This document shows positions 17,777 through 25,677 of a stretch of DNA of 58,023 bases, piece after piece (within the stretch, counting starts at the first letter, position 1; every line of letters starts with the position of its first letter). A model generated the notes under the pieces. The model was not told the DNA's origin. It saw only the letters and a program-made list of their open reading frames with translations, and ran no database searches. The stretch spans positions 1 to 58,023 of the forward strand of contig CAZABJ010000010.1 in NCBI GenBank assembly GCA_964483375.1, in the 5' to 3' direction. The translations under genes were made by a program, and so were the position numbers. The stretch comes from JAUIEH01 sp964483375. GTDB lineage: Bacteria; Pseudomonadota; Alphaproteobacteria; Caulobacterales; Maricaulaceae.

Positions 17777-18196
17777 GTGGCGGTTGAGATTACGCGCGTC
17801 CTTCGGAGTTCCAAGCATGTTCTCGACACAGTGGCTGAGGACGTGTTCGACGGACCCATTATCGAGGGGTGGCTCGAGGCTTTTCTCGCCTCGCCCGATG
17901 CGCTGATGCTGGTGGCCGTGGAGGACGGTCTGGTGATCGGCCAGCTCGCCGCATCGGTTAATCGCAATCCCTGCCTGCCGCCTGCGCTTCATATCGACAA
18001 TCTCGGCGTCGCCCCAGACCGGCAACGTGAAGGCATCGGCGGACGCCTTGTCAGGCAAGCCGTCGCGTTCGCTCGGCGGACGGGCTGTGAAAGCGTTTGG
18101 GTGGCCGCCGACGGCGAAGACGTGGACGCCCAAGCCTTTTACGAAGCCGTGGGTTTCAGCGGGCGGACCTCCGTCATGTTCGAAAACGACGTCTAG
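17777..18196 (+). CDS. GNAT family N-acetyltransferase
   Basis: 139 residues, starting with GTG. Acetyl-CoA-binding motif A is clear in IDNLGVAPDRQREGIGGRLVRQAVAFA (R/Q-x-x-G-x-G/A type: RQREGIGGRL), and motif B gives AQAFYEAVGFSGRTSVMF near the C-terminus. The length is right for a single-domain aminoglycoside-3-acetyltransferase-like GNAT (AAC(3)-I pattern DALMLVAVEDGLVIGQLAA). Substrate unknown; resistance should not be presumed from this similarity. Divergent from hemB, convergent with the small membrane protein gene 14 bp away. Confidence 0.85.
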   Translation: MAVEITRVLRSSKHVLDTVAEDVFDGPIIEGWLEAFLASPDALMLVAVEDGLVIGQLAASVNRNPCLPPALHIDNLGVAPDRQREGIGGRLVRQAVAFARRTGCESVWVAADGEDVDAQAFYEAVGFSGRTSVMFENDV

Positions 18197-18209
18197 GCCG
18201 AACCAAGCG

Positions 18210-18686
18210 TCAGTCTCCGGCCGCTTCGAGCACGCCCATCACAAAACCCGGCGAGATCATCGCCGCGACGAACGCCACCACAGCGATAGCGGCCATGATG
18301 CGCCCCCAAAAACTCCACGGAATCAGAAGCAACGTCATCCGCGCGCCAGCCCGCTGAAGGAGCTTTCCCCAGCTGATGGTGGCGAAACCGGCGAGGAGAA
18401 GCGAAAGGGCGCCGGCGGCGAGCGCTGCGCGGGGATAGTCCGGAAACGCTTCGGCCAAGGTCCGCGCGGGAGGGCCGTCGGTGACGGCGTTCGAGGCCGC
18501 GAAGACGCCGAGTTGGAAGGGGATCACCACCAAAACCCCGGGCGCGAACATCGCGAACACCGAAATCACCGTGCCGACGAAGGGCATCGCCGTGGCGAGC
18601 TGCAAAAGGCGAACAAGACCCTTCGGCTCTTTTTCCTCGGCGGCTTGATCGGGGCTGTCGCCGCCCCGCCTTGTCTCTACCTGCAT
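18210..18686 (-). CDS. Small integral membrane protein, unknown
   Basis: 158 residues: a charged cytoplasmic N-terminus (ETRRGGDSPDQAAEEKEPKG) and about four hydrophobic segments, near residues 30-50 (two close helices up to 65), 87-105, 118-135 and 133-152. No recognised family motif. It lies between two plus-strand genes and is divergent from the acyl-CoA dehydrogenase gene, so it has its own promoter. Uninterrupted frame, alphaproteobacterial-like codon use and hydrophobic pattern support a real gene. Confidence 0.7.
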   Translation of the reverse strand: MQVETRRGGDSPDQAAEEKEPKGLVRLLQLATAMPFVGTVISVFAMFAPGVLVVIPFQLGVFAASNAVTDGPPARTLAEAFPDYPRAALAAGALSLLLAGFATISWGKLLQRAGARMTLLLIPWSFWGRIMAAIAVVAFVAAMISPGFVMGVLEAAGD

Positions 18687-18755
18687 CGCGCGCCATACCC
18701 CTTAGCTAGAGTCAGAGAAGCGTCACATTCGGGCTCGCCAGGGAGGCTCCCGCCC

Positions 18756-19895
18756 ATGCCGTACGACCTCGCCGAAGAACAGCGCCTCATTCAAGACACC
18801 GCGGCCCAATTCGCCGATGATCGTCTGACGCCGAACGCCGCGGCATGGGACGAGGAGAAGATATTTCCCGTCGATGTCCTTCGTGAGGCGGCGGCGCTCG
18901 GTTTCGCCGCAATTTATGCGCGGGATGAGCATGGCGGCTCGGGGCTTTCGCGCTTGGATGCGGCGCTGGTGTTCGAGCAGCTCGCGCGGGGGTGCCCGAC
19001 CACCTCAGCCTATTTGTCCATCCACAACATGGTGACGTGGATGATCGACGGGTTTGGCGATGACGACCAGCGCGCGGTTTGGATCCCGCGGCTCGCTGCG
19101 ATGGAGCTGTTCGGGAGCTATTGCCTCACAGAGCCGGGCGCAGGGTCGGACGCCGCCTCGCTGAAGACCAAAGCGGTCCGCGACGGCGACCAGTATGTGC
19201 TCAATGGGACCAAGGCGTTTATTTCCGGCGGCGGGGCGTCGGATCTGTTCATCATCATGGCCCGCACGGGCGAGGAAGGACCCCGGGGCATCTCCGCCTT
19301 CGTGGTCGAGGGCGACACGCCCGGTCTGTCGTTTGGCGCACAAGAAAAAAAGCTGGGTTGGAACGCCCAGCCCACCGCACAGGTGATTCTGGAGGATTGC
19401 CGCGTGCCGGCGCAAAACCGGCTGGGGCCTGAAGGGGTGGGGTTCAAGATCGCGATGGCCGGGCTGGATGGCGGGCGGATCAACATCGCGGCCTGTTCCT
19501 TGGGCGGCGCGGAAGCGGCGCTTGAAGCGACGATCGGCTACGTCAAAGACCGCGAGCAATTCGGCAAGCCCCTCGCCGCGTTCCAGAACACCCAATTCGT
19601 CATCGCCGACATGGCCACGGATTTGGACGCGTCCCGGCTCATGGTCTATCGAGCGGCGCGCTCGCTGGACGACAAATCGCCTGAAGCCACCAAACACGCG
19701 GCGATGGCCAAACGCTTCGCCACCGACGCGTGCTGGACGGTCGTCGACAAAGCCCTCCAGCTTCATGGCGGCTACGGTTATTTGAAGGACTACCCGATCG
19801 AGCGCTTGCTTCGCGATCTCCGGGTCCACCGGATCTTGGAGGGTGCGAACGAAATCATGCGAATGATTGTCGCACGTGAACTCTTAGGCCGTTGA
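18756..19895 (+). CDS. Acyl-CoA dehydrogenase, probably isobutyryl-CoA dehydrogenase
   Basis: 379-residue FAD flavoenzyme oxidising a short branched acyl-CoA to its 2-enoyl form. Seen: FGSYCLTEPGAGSDAASLKT (FAD and substrate loop), FISGGGASDLFIIMART, GRINIAACSLGGAEAALE, YVKDREQFGKPLAAFQNTQF, QLHGGYGYLKDYPIERLLRD, and the catalytic glutamate in HRILEGANEIMRM. The start at 18756 has GGGAGG 6-8 nt upstream; a much longer in-frame reading from 18027 overlaps the GNAT and is rejected. The genes that follow encode 3-hydroxyisobutyryl-CoA hydrolase and 3-hydroxyisobutyrate dehydrogenase, so ACAD8-like valine catabolism is the likely role. Confidence 0.93.
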   Translation: MPYDLAEEQRLIQDTAAQFADDRLTPNAAAWDEEKIFPVDVLREAAALGFAAIYARDEHGGSGLSRLDAALVFEQLARGCPTTSAYLSIHNMVTWMIDGFGDDDQRAVWIPRLAAMELFGSYCLTEPGAGSDAASLKTKAVRDGDQYVLNGTKAFISGGGASDLFIIMARTGEEGPRGISAFVVEGDTPGLSFGAQEKKLGWNAQPTAQVILEDCRVPAQNRLGPEGVGFKIAMAGLDGGRINIAACSLGGAEAALEATIGYVKDREQFGKPLAAFQNTQFVIADMATDLDASRLMVYRAARSLDDKSPEATKHAAMAKRFATDACWTVVDKALQLHGGYGYLKDYPIERLLRDLRVHRILEGANEIMRMIVARELLGR

Positions 19896-19991
19896 GACGG
19901 TCCTCGCTAACCTAACCTCCCAGGGCCGCTCGCCGCGATGCGGGCGGTCGGATAGGCGGCTTATCCCTATGGCAATCGCGGTGAGAACCCC

Positions 19992-21053
19992 ATGACTGAG
20001 GAACCCGAACTCATCGCCCATGTCGTTGGGCGCGTGGGACGCATCACCTTGAACCGCCCCAAAGCGCTGAATGCGCTGACGACGGACATGGTTCTGGCGA
20101 TGACTGACGCCTTGTTGCGCTGGCGCGATGACGACGAAGTCCGCGCTGTCGTGGTCAACGGCGCCGGTGAGCGGGCGTTTTGCGCGGGCGGCGACATCCG
20201 CATGTTGGCGGAAAGCGGCCGGGCGGGGGATGATCGCGCGGAAACCTTCTGGCGGGAGGAGTACCGTCTCAACACGCTGATCAAACGCTATCCGAAGCCC
20301 TATGTCGCCCTCATTGACGGCGTGACGATGGGCGGGGGCGTCGGGGTGTCGGTGCATGGCAGCCACCGGGTGGCGGGGGACAAGACCCTTTTGGCCATGC
20401 CCGAAACCGGCATTGGTTTTTTCCCGGATGTGGGCGGAACCTACTTTCTGCCGCGCCTGCCCGGCGCGGTGGGCATGTGGATGGGTCTGACCGGCGCGCG
20501 CTTGAAAGCGGCGGACTGTGTGGCCACCGGGATCGCGACCCATTTCGTTCTCTCTGAGAACACCGAAAGGCTCATCGCCGCGCTTGAACGCGCCGACCTT
20601 GATGACGACGGGGCCGTGCTTGAGGACGTGCTTCACGACTTTGAAGCGGACCCTGGCGATACCCGGCTTGGCGAATGGCGGTCTCAAATCGACGCCGCCT
20701 TTGGCGAGACGAGCGTCGAGGCCATCCTCGCCGCCCTCACCACCGACGGATCGCCCTGGGCGGATGAACAAATCAAAGTCCTCGGCGCAAAATCGCCCAC
20801 GTCATTGAGCGTCACATGCCGCGCCCTGGTCGAAGGCGGAAGCCTGGAATTCGAGGATGCGATGCGGCGGGAGCTCGCGCTTTCCGTCGCGTGCCTGTCG
20901 GGCGACGACTTCTATGAAGGCGTGCGTTCGGTGATCGTGGATAAGGACAACGCGCCCCAATGGCGACCCGCCCGGTTGGAGGATGTCGGGGAGGCGGACT
21001 TGGCGAAGTTCTTCGCGCCGGAAAGAGAACCGGAAATCGCCTTCCTTAGCTGA
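19992..21053 (+). CDS. 3-hydroxyisobutyryl-CoA hydrolase / enoyl-CoA hydratase family
   Basis: 353-residue crotonase-fold protein of HIBCH type, releasing 3-hydroxyisobutyrate from its CoA ester in valine degradation. Length (about 350 against 260 for plain hydratases) and landmarks fit HIBCH: RITLNRPKALNALTTDMV, RAFCAGGDIRMLAESG (oxyanion loop), YVALIDGVTMGGGVGVSVHG (second oxyanion Gly), LLAMPETGIGFFPDVGGTYFL with the catalytic Glu and Asp, and the C-terminal KSPTSLSVTCRALVEGG and ED.MRREL regions. It sits 96 bp downstream of the acyl-CoA dehydrogenase gene. Confidence 0.93.
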   Translation: MTEEPELIAHVVGRVGRITLNRPKALNALTTDMVLAMTDALLRWRDDDEVRAVVVNGAGERAFCAGGDIRMLAESGRAGDDRAETFWREEYRLNTLIKRYPKPYVALIDGVTMGGGVGVSVHGSHRVAGDKTLLAMPETGIGFFPDVGGTYFLPRLPGAVGMWMGLTGARLKAADCVATGIATHFVLSENTERLIAALERADLDDDGAVLEDVLHDFEADPGDTRLGEWRSQIDAAFGETSVEAILAALTTDGSPWADEQIKVLGAKSPTSLSVTCRALVEGGSLEFEDAMRRELALSVACLSGDDFYEGVRSVIVDKDNAPQWRPARLEDVGEADLAKFFAPEREPEIAFLS

Positions 21054-21107
21054 CGCTGTGACCAGGTCCCCGCCGCAATCGGCGTCGACCGCCTCGCCTC
21101 CGCCGCC

Positions 21108-21136
21108 TGTGACGCGCGTCACCGCATTTAAATGCG
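21108..21136. promoter_or_regulatory. Two abutting perfect 14-bp palindromes, one CRP-type
   Basis: GTGACGCGCGTCAC (21109-21122) is a perfect palindrome and, with the preceding T, reads TGTGA-N6-TCACc, one base from the CRP/FNR-superfamily consensus TGTGA-N6-TCACA. It is followed without any gap by a second perfect palindrome, CGCATTTAAATGCG (21123-21136). They lie about 92 bp upstream of the cold-shock/DUF805 start in the largest gap (174 bp) of the valine gene cluster. Operator function is inferred. Confidence 0.55.
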
Positions 21137-21227
21137 CAGGATGGCACACCGATGACATCGCGCGACCGGCTCGAAATTCTGCTCCGGTCGTGCGAGGGTT
21201 CCACAAGCCTCAACGGAGAGCACAAGC

Positions 21228-21953
21228 ATGCGCGGCGAGATTTTCCGGTACGACGACAATACCGGCGAAGGCCTTATCAGCGGCGATGACGGTTTTCGCT
21301 ATACCTTCACCCGGGCAGACCTAAAACAGCTGGTCCCCATTCAAATCGGCATGCGGGTGGATTTCGACCACCGCGAAGAGGGCCGGGCGCGAGAGATTTA
21401 TTTCCTTGACGCGCAAGCCCCCCCGCCGCCGCCTCCCCAAGCCGCCGCCGCCCAAGCTGCGCCCGGACCGGCGCAAACCGGACCGCTGCAATCAAGCGGG
21501 GAAGACCTTGGCCTGTGGGACTACTTCGCCAAATGCATGCGGCTTTACTTCAACGGCGCCGGCAGAGCCCGCCGCAAGGAGCTGTGGGGGTTCGTCCTCT
21601 TTTCGTCGATTTTCACCTTCGTAGCCGCAATCGTGGACATCGCGTGGAACGCGGGCGCGGGGAACTACCCGTACGTCATGGTGTTCACCGCCCTGACCCA
21701 ACTCGGTTTCTTGGCGCCAAGCATCACCGTCGGCATTCGGCGGTTCCACGATTTGGGCTTGACGGGTTGGTTCGTTCTCATCGGACCGCTCACTTATGGC
21801 GTCTTGTTCTTCGCGTCCCCAGGGCTCGCGCTTCTGGTGTACCTGGCTTACATCGTCGCCCTGGGCTTCATCCCGTCGCAGCTGCGCGTGAACGAATACG
21901 GCCTTTATCCCAAACCCGTGCCGCCGCACCTCCAAACTGCCGGCGGCGCCTGA
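21228..21953 (+). CDS. Cold-shock-like domain fused to DUF805 membrane domain
   Basis: 241 residues. Residues 1-62 resemble a cold-shock/OB domain in which GEIFRYDDNTGEGLISGDDG corresponds to the G-x-V-K-x-F-x-x-x-x-G-F/Y-G-F-I pattern and REIYFLD closes the barrel. A Pro/Ala/Gln linker (63-95) follows, then a DUF805 domain (about 98-230: LWDYFAKCMRLYFNGAGRARRKELWGF, four hydrophobic segments, ITVGIRRFHDLGLTGWF, and a C-terminal NEYGLYP). A good SD (CGGAGAG) precedes the ATG. It is followed 15 bp later by mmsB. RNA or DNA binding at the membrane is an inference. Confidence 0.85.
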   Translation: MRGEIFRYDDNTGEGLISGDDGFRYTFTRADLKQLVPIQIGMRVDFDHREEGRAREIYFLDAQAPPPPPPQAAAAQAAPGPAQTGPLQSSGEDLGLWDYFAKCMRLYFNGAGRARRKELWGFVLFSSIFTFVAAIVDIAWNAGAGNYPYVMVFTALTQLGFLAPSITVGIRRFHDLGLTGWFVLIGPLTYGVLFFASPGLALLVYLAYIVALGFIPSQLRVNEYGLYPKPVPPHLQTAGGA

Positions 21954-21968
21954 CAAGGAGCCCGCGTC

Positions 21969-22871
21969 ATGGCGAGCGTCGCATTTATCGGCTTAGGCAA
22001 TATGGGCGGGCCGATGGCGGCCAATCTCGCCAAGGCCGGGCACGAAACCCGCGCGTTTGATCTCTCACAGGACGCGCGGGCGCGGGCGGCCGAGGCGGGT
22101 TGTCGTCCGGCTGTGACCCTCAGCGACGCCGTCGCGGGCGCAGAGACGGTCGTGACGATGTTGCCCGCCGGCCCTCATGTGCGGGCGGTCTATGAAGGCG
22201 AAAACGGCGTGATGGCTTCGGCCGCGCCGGGCGCTGCGTTCATCGACTGCTCGACCATCGATGTGGACAACGCTCGCGGCGTCGCGGAAGCCGCCGCGAC
22301 ATCCGGGTTCGACATGGTCGACGCCCCGGTGTCCGGCGGGGTCGCCGCCGCCCAGGGCGGGACCTTGACGTTCATGGTCGGCGGAAGCGGCCAAGGGTTC
22401 GCGCGCGCCGAGCCCGTGCTTCAAGCGATGGGCAAGGCCGTCATCCATGCCGGGGATAGCGGCGCCGGCCAGGCGGCGAAAATCTGCAACAACATGTTGC
22501 TCGCCATTTCCATGATCGGCACCTGCGAGGCGTTCGCCCTGGCCGACAAATTGGGCCTCGATCGGCAAAGGTTTTTCGACATCGCGTCGAAAGCCTCAGG
22601 GCAAAGCTGGTCCCTGACGAGCTACTGCCCCGTTCCCGGCCCGGTGCCGGCGAGCCCGGCCAACCGGGACTACGCCCCCGGTTTTGCGACCGCGATGATG
22701 CTCAAAGACCTGAAGCTCGCACAAGCAGCCGCGGCGAACGCGGGCGCAGCAACTCCCCTGGGAGCGCAAGCCGAAGCCCTCTACGCGATGTTTGAGGCGT
22801 TGGGCGGGGGCGAGCGCGACTTCTCAGGCGTGTTCGAGCTCATCGCAGGGGCGTGGCAAGGACGACGTTAA
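21969..22871 (+). CDS. mmsB: 3-hydroxyisobutyrate dehydrogenase
   Basis: 300 residues, NAD-dependent oxidation of 3-hydroxyisobutyrate to methylmalonate semialdehyde in valine catabolism. Seen: FIGLGNMGGPMAANLAKAG (NAD motif), FDLS after the second strand (Asp, NAD preference), FIDCSTIDVDNARGVAEAA, VDAPVSGGVAAAQGGTLTFMVGG, catalytic lysine in QAAKICNNMLLAISMIG, and MLKDLKLAQ. SD AAGGAG sits 7 nt upstream of the ATG. The short gap suggests cotranscription with the cold-shock/DUF805 gene. Confidence 0.95.
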   Translation: MASVAFIGLGNMGGPMAANLAKAGHETRAFDLSQDARARAAEAGCRPAVTLSDAVAGAETVVTMLPAGPHVRAVYEGENGVMASAAPGAAFIDCSTIDVDNARGVAEAAATSGFDMVDAPVSGGVAAAQGGTLTFMVGGSGQGFARAEPVLQAMGKAVIHAGDSGAGQAAKICNNMLLAISMIGTCEAFALADKLGLDRQRFFDIASKASGQSWSLTSYCPVPGPVPASPANRDYAPGFATAMMLKDLKLAQAAAANAGAATPLGAQAEALYAMFEALGGGERDFSGVFELIAGAWQGRR

Positions 22872-22963
22872 CCCGCTCTCAACACTGCGAAGCGCCGGCT
22901 AAACGAAATCGAGAGGTTTTTGCGCCATCGTAACGCCGTGTTTAGAGGAGGAGCGGCGAAGCG

Positions 22964-23470
22964 ATGGCGAACCCGGCGCGCGCCGCCGACGAAGGCCCGT
23001 CGGCGCACCATGTTGAAGCGGAATCCTACCAGCGCACGCTGCGTTTGGTGGAACGTCTGCATCGTCAGCTTCTCGACGTCATCAAAGACGAGCTCGATCG
23101 CGGCGGCCGAAGCGATCTCAACAGCGTTCAGGCGCTGCTGATTTACAATATCGGCGAGGAAGAGTTGACCGCGGGCGAATTGCGCACCCGCGGGCACTAT
23201 CTGGGCTCGAACGTTTCTTACAATCTCAAGAAACTGGTGGATGCGGGCCTGCTGCGTCACGAACGCTCCGACGCCGATCGCCGTTCGGTGCGGGTCAGCT
23301 TGACCCCGGAAGGCCGGGCGGTGCGGGACCAGTTGACCGCGCTGTTCGCACGCCATCTGAGATCATTGACCCCGGTGGCCCAGCTCGACGCCGACGCGCT
23401 TGACAACGTCAACGCCGCGCTTGTCCGTTTGGAGCGCTTTTGGGACGACCACATACGCTATCGCCTCTGA
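22964..23470 (+). CDS. MarR-family regulator, LdtR-like
   Basis: 168-residue winged-helix regulator. The pattern RTLRLVERLHRQLLDVIKDELDR, NSVQALLIYNIGEEELTAGELRTRGHYLGSN, VSYNLKKLVDAGLL and the wing ERSDADRRSVRVSLTPEGR strongly resembles the alphaproteobacterial LdtR group, whose Liberibacter member controls an L,D-transpeptidase and osmotic stress response. The C-terminal LERFWDDHIRYRL is also typical. SD GGAGGAG precedes the ATG. It lies 113 bp upstream of hemA on the same strand; whether it regulates hemA is unknown. Name inferred from remembered family sequence. Confidence 0.88.
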   Translation: MANPARAADEGPSAHHVEAESYQRTLRLVERLHRQLLDVIKDELDRGGRSDLNSVQALLIYNIGEEELTAGELRTRGHYLGSNVSYNLKKLVDAGLLRHERSDADRRSVRVSLTPEGRAVRDQLTALFARHLRSLTPVAQLDADALDNVNAALVRLERFWDDHIRYRL

Positions 23471-23583
23471 CGCCTTCACGCAGGCTGCATGCGTCGATAC
23501 GCCATTGTCGCCAAACCCGCCTTCGCCCCATTATTCTTTGTCCGTCGGCGTAGGGTTGCGCCGAAAGCGTCAAGGGCGGTGAC

Positions 23584-24798
23584 ATGGACTACGACGCGCG
23601 ATTTCGCGAAGCGGTCGAAGCGGTCCGTTCGGAGGGTCGCTACCGCGTCTTCGCCGATATTCGGCGGCGTTGCGGCGCTTTTCCGCGAGCGGTTCTGCGC
23701 ACCGACGCGGGCGAGCGCGACATCACCGTCTGGTGTTCCAACGACTATCTCGGCATGGGCGAAAACCCCGTGGTGCTCGACGCGATGCGCGATGCGATCG
23801 CAAGAGCGGGCGCGGGTTCGGGCGGGACGCGGAATATCTCCGGATCGACGTGGTGGCACGCGGATTTGGAGCGAGAGCTCGCCGATTTGCACGGCAAGGA
23901 AGCGGGTCTTTTATTCACGTCCGGCTACGTGTCGAATGAAGCGACGCTGAGCGTTCTGTCGAAAATTTTGCCCGGCGTGATCGTGTTTTCCGACGCCATG
24001 AACCACGCCTCGATGATCGCAGGCGTGAAGGCGGCGCGGTGCGAGAAGCGGATCTGGCGGCACAACGACCTCGAGCATCTTGAGGCGTTGCTGAAAGAAG
24101 CGCCCGCCGATGCGCCGAAGGTGATCGCATTTGAATCCGTCTATTCGATGGATGGCGACGTGGCGCCGCTTCATGCGGTTTGCGATCTCGCCGACAAATA
24201 CGGCGCCATGACCTATCTCGACGAGGTCCATGCGGTGGGGCTCTACGGCCAAGAAGGCGGCGGGATCTCGCAACGCGACGCCGCCGCCGCGCGCATCGAC
24301 ATCATCGAAGGCACGCTTGGCAAGGCCTTCGGCGTGATGGGCGGTTACATCACCGCCAGCGCGGCGATCATCGATGCGGTGCGCTCTATCGCAGCGGGGT
24401 TCATTTTCACCACGTCCTTGGCGCCGGCGGTCGCGGCGGGAGCGCTCGCCAGCGTGCGCCATGTGCGCGCCACCCCCCAACTTCGGGAACGCCACCAGGA
24501 GCGTGCTGCGACCCTCAAGGCGCGGCTGGCCGCTGCGGAATTCCCCGTGGGACCGTCGACCACGCATATCGTGCCGCTGATGATCGGCGACCCGCGCTGC
24601 ACCAAGGCGATCAGCGACGCCCTGCTGGATGAGTTCGGCGTTTATGTGCAGCCGATCAATTATCCCACCGTGCCCAAGGGGACCGAGAGATTGCGCTTCA
24701 CGCCGTCTCCGCTCCACACCGACGCGATGATGGACGAACTTGTGGACGCTTTGGATCTGTTATGGGTGCGCCACCATATGGCGCGCGCCGCCGCGTGA
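23584..24798 (+). CDS. hemA: 5-aminolevulinate synthase
   Basis: 404-residue PLP enzyme condensing glycine and succinyl-CoA (Shemin or C4 pathway), the committed step of heme synthesis in alphaproteobacteria. Seen: VWCSNDYLGMGENP, GSGGTRNISGSTWWHADLERELA, LFTSGYVSNEATLSVL, FSDAMNHASMI, FESVYSMDGDVAPL, YLDEVHAVGLYGQEGGG, PLP lysine in IIEGTLGKAFGVMGGYI, FTTSLAPAVAAGAL and YPTVPKGTERLRFTPSPLHT. The 3' end overlaps a small downstream gene (GTGA). A weak promoter-like TTGTCG-18-CATTAT lies at 23505-23534. Confidence 0.97.
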   Translation: MDYDARFREAVEAVRSEGRYRVFADIRRRCGAFPRAVLRTDAGERDITVWCSNDYLGMGENPVVLDAMRDAIARAGAGSGGTRNISGSTWWHADLERELADLHGKEAGLLFTSGYVSNEATLSVLSKILPGVIVFSDAMNHASMIAGVKAARCEKRIWRHNDLEHLEALLKEAPADAPKVIAFESVYSMDGDVAPLHAVCDLADKYGAMTYLDEVHAVGLYGQEGGGISQRDAAAARIDIIEGTLGKAFGVMGGYITASAAIIDAVRSIAAGFIFTTSLAPAVAAGALASVRHVRATPQLRERHQERAATLKARLAAAEFPVGPSTTHIVPLMIGDPRCTKAISDALLDEFGVYVQPINYPTVPKGTERLRFTPSPLHTDAMMDELVDALDLLWVRHHMARAAA

Positions 24799-25043
24799 CC
24801 GCGGGCGCAGATCCCCGCGACATTCTGCGCGGCCGCGAAGTCCTTGTTGAAATCGAGATGGTGGGGAACTACGCGCGTGTCGTCGCCGTGGATGGCGAAA
24901 CGGGTCTGGAAGTCGTCGCACTCGGCCCGGCCACCGCAGCGCGCAGCGACTTGGAGCGGCTTGCGGCGGGCAAACTGGCGCGGCGCCTGTCTGCGCATCT
25001 CGAAAACCCTGACCCGCCGACAAAGCCCGGCTTTAAAACCTAA
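24795..25043 (+). CDS. Small conserved alphaproteobacterial protein (DUF6898-like)
   Basis: 82 residues from the GTG at 24795, which overlaps the hemA stop (GTGA); an upstream in-frame ATG at 24762 would add 11 residues inside hemA. The core GREVLVEIEMVGNYARVVAVDGETGLEVVALGP followed by LERLAAGKLARRL resembles short proteins annotated DUF6898 next to glyA or hemA in related genomes. That resemblance is from memory. No signal peptide or membrane segment. Probably translationally coupled to hemA; role unknown. Confidence 0.7.
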   Translation: MTAGADPRDILRGREVLVEIEMVGNYARVVAVDGETGLEVVALGPATAARSDLERLAAGKLARRLSAHLENPDPPTKPGFKT

Positions 25044-25075
25044 AAGCTCTGCTGTTTTAAGATAGTCGAAACATG

Positions 25076-25109
25076 ATAAAACCGCCGGGCGTTGAAGCGC
25101 CGCGGCGGC
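25076..25109 (-). terminator. Rho-independent terminator for mucR (possibly bidirectional)
   Basis: CCGCC(25082-25086)/GGCGG(25104-25108), extended by GGGCG/CGCC with one bulge, loop TTGAAG. Reading the minus strand the hairpin is followed by TTTTAT, as expected 25 bp after the mucR stop. The plus-strand gene 24795-25043 also ends just before it. Confidence 0.7.
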
Positions 25110-25133
25110 TTCATTCAATCACTATCTTGGCGC

Positions 25134-25568
25134 TTAGCCGTCTTTACGACGAACGCCTTTGCCAAGACCGATTTTCTTGGCGAATTCGGAACGCCGCTTG
25201 GCGTAGCTCGGTGCGACCATCGGATAGTCCGAAGGCAGGCCCCAGCGCCGGCGGTACTCTTCAGGCGACATGTTGTGGGTCGTACGAAGATAGCGCTTCA
25301 GCATCTTCAGTTTTTTGCCGTCTTCTAGGCAGATGATGTAATCATCGGTGACCGACTTCGAAATCGGCACGGCCGGCTTCGGCTTCTCAAGCGGCTTTTC
25401 GGTTTGCGCCGAGGCGGCGGCGGAAAGTCCTTGGTGAACCTCGACAATCAGGTCTTTGACCGAGCCGAGCGGAATGGGATTGTTGCCCACATATGCGGAG
25501 ACGACGTCAGCAGTCATCTGCAGGATGTCTTCCTGCGAAATCGGCATTTCTGTGAGTTGGTCGTTCAT
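25134..25568 (-). CDS. mucR: MucR/Ros family zinc-finger transcriptional regulator
   Basis: 144 residues. N-terminal oligomerisation half (ISQEDILQMTADVVSAYVGNNPIPLGSVKDLIVEVHQGL) and C-terminal DNA-binding half with a Ros-type finger: DDYIICLEDGKKLKMLKRYLRTTHNMSPEEYRRRWGLP, then DYPMVAPSYAKRRSEFAKKIGLG. The finger begins with a Cys (IICLEDG) and ends with His (TTHNMSPE), but the first CxxC pair has only one visible Cys, as in several MucR homologues with variant zinc ligands. MucR proteins act as H-NS-like global silencers and autoregulate. SD AGAGGT precedes the start; a promoter with 17-bp spacing lies at 25626-25654. Confidence 0.95.
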   Translation of the reverse strand: MNDQLTEMPISQEDILQMTADVVSAYVGNNPIPLGSVKDLIVEVHQGLSAAASAQTEKPLEKPKPAVPISKSVTDDYIICLEDGKKLKMLKRYLRTTHNMSPEEYRRRWGLPSDYPMVAPSYAKRRSEFAKKIGLGKGVRRKDG

Positions 25569-25625
25569 TCGGTTACCTCTGGAAGTGTATTGGCGCGACG
25601 CGACGGCGGCCTACGAATCGCAGGC

Positions 25626-25654
25626 AATATCGCTGAACTATCCATGGCTTTCAA
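25626..25654 (-). promoter_or_regulatory. Sigma-70-like promoter for mucR
   Basis: On the minus strand TTGAAA (25654-25649) and GATATT (25631-25626) are separated by 17 bp. The -10 box lies about 58 bp upstream of the mucR start, in locally AT-richer sequence. Confidence 0.6.
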
Positions 25655-25677
25655 GTATTACAACTGGGTAAAGCAGC

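Noticed and set aside
17777..18196. Aminoglycoside resistance gene
   Set aside because: The GNAT has only general AAC(3)-I-like pattern; substrate cannot be inferred.
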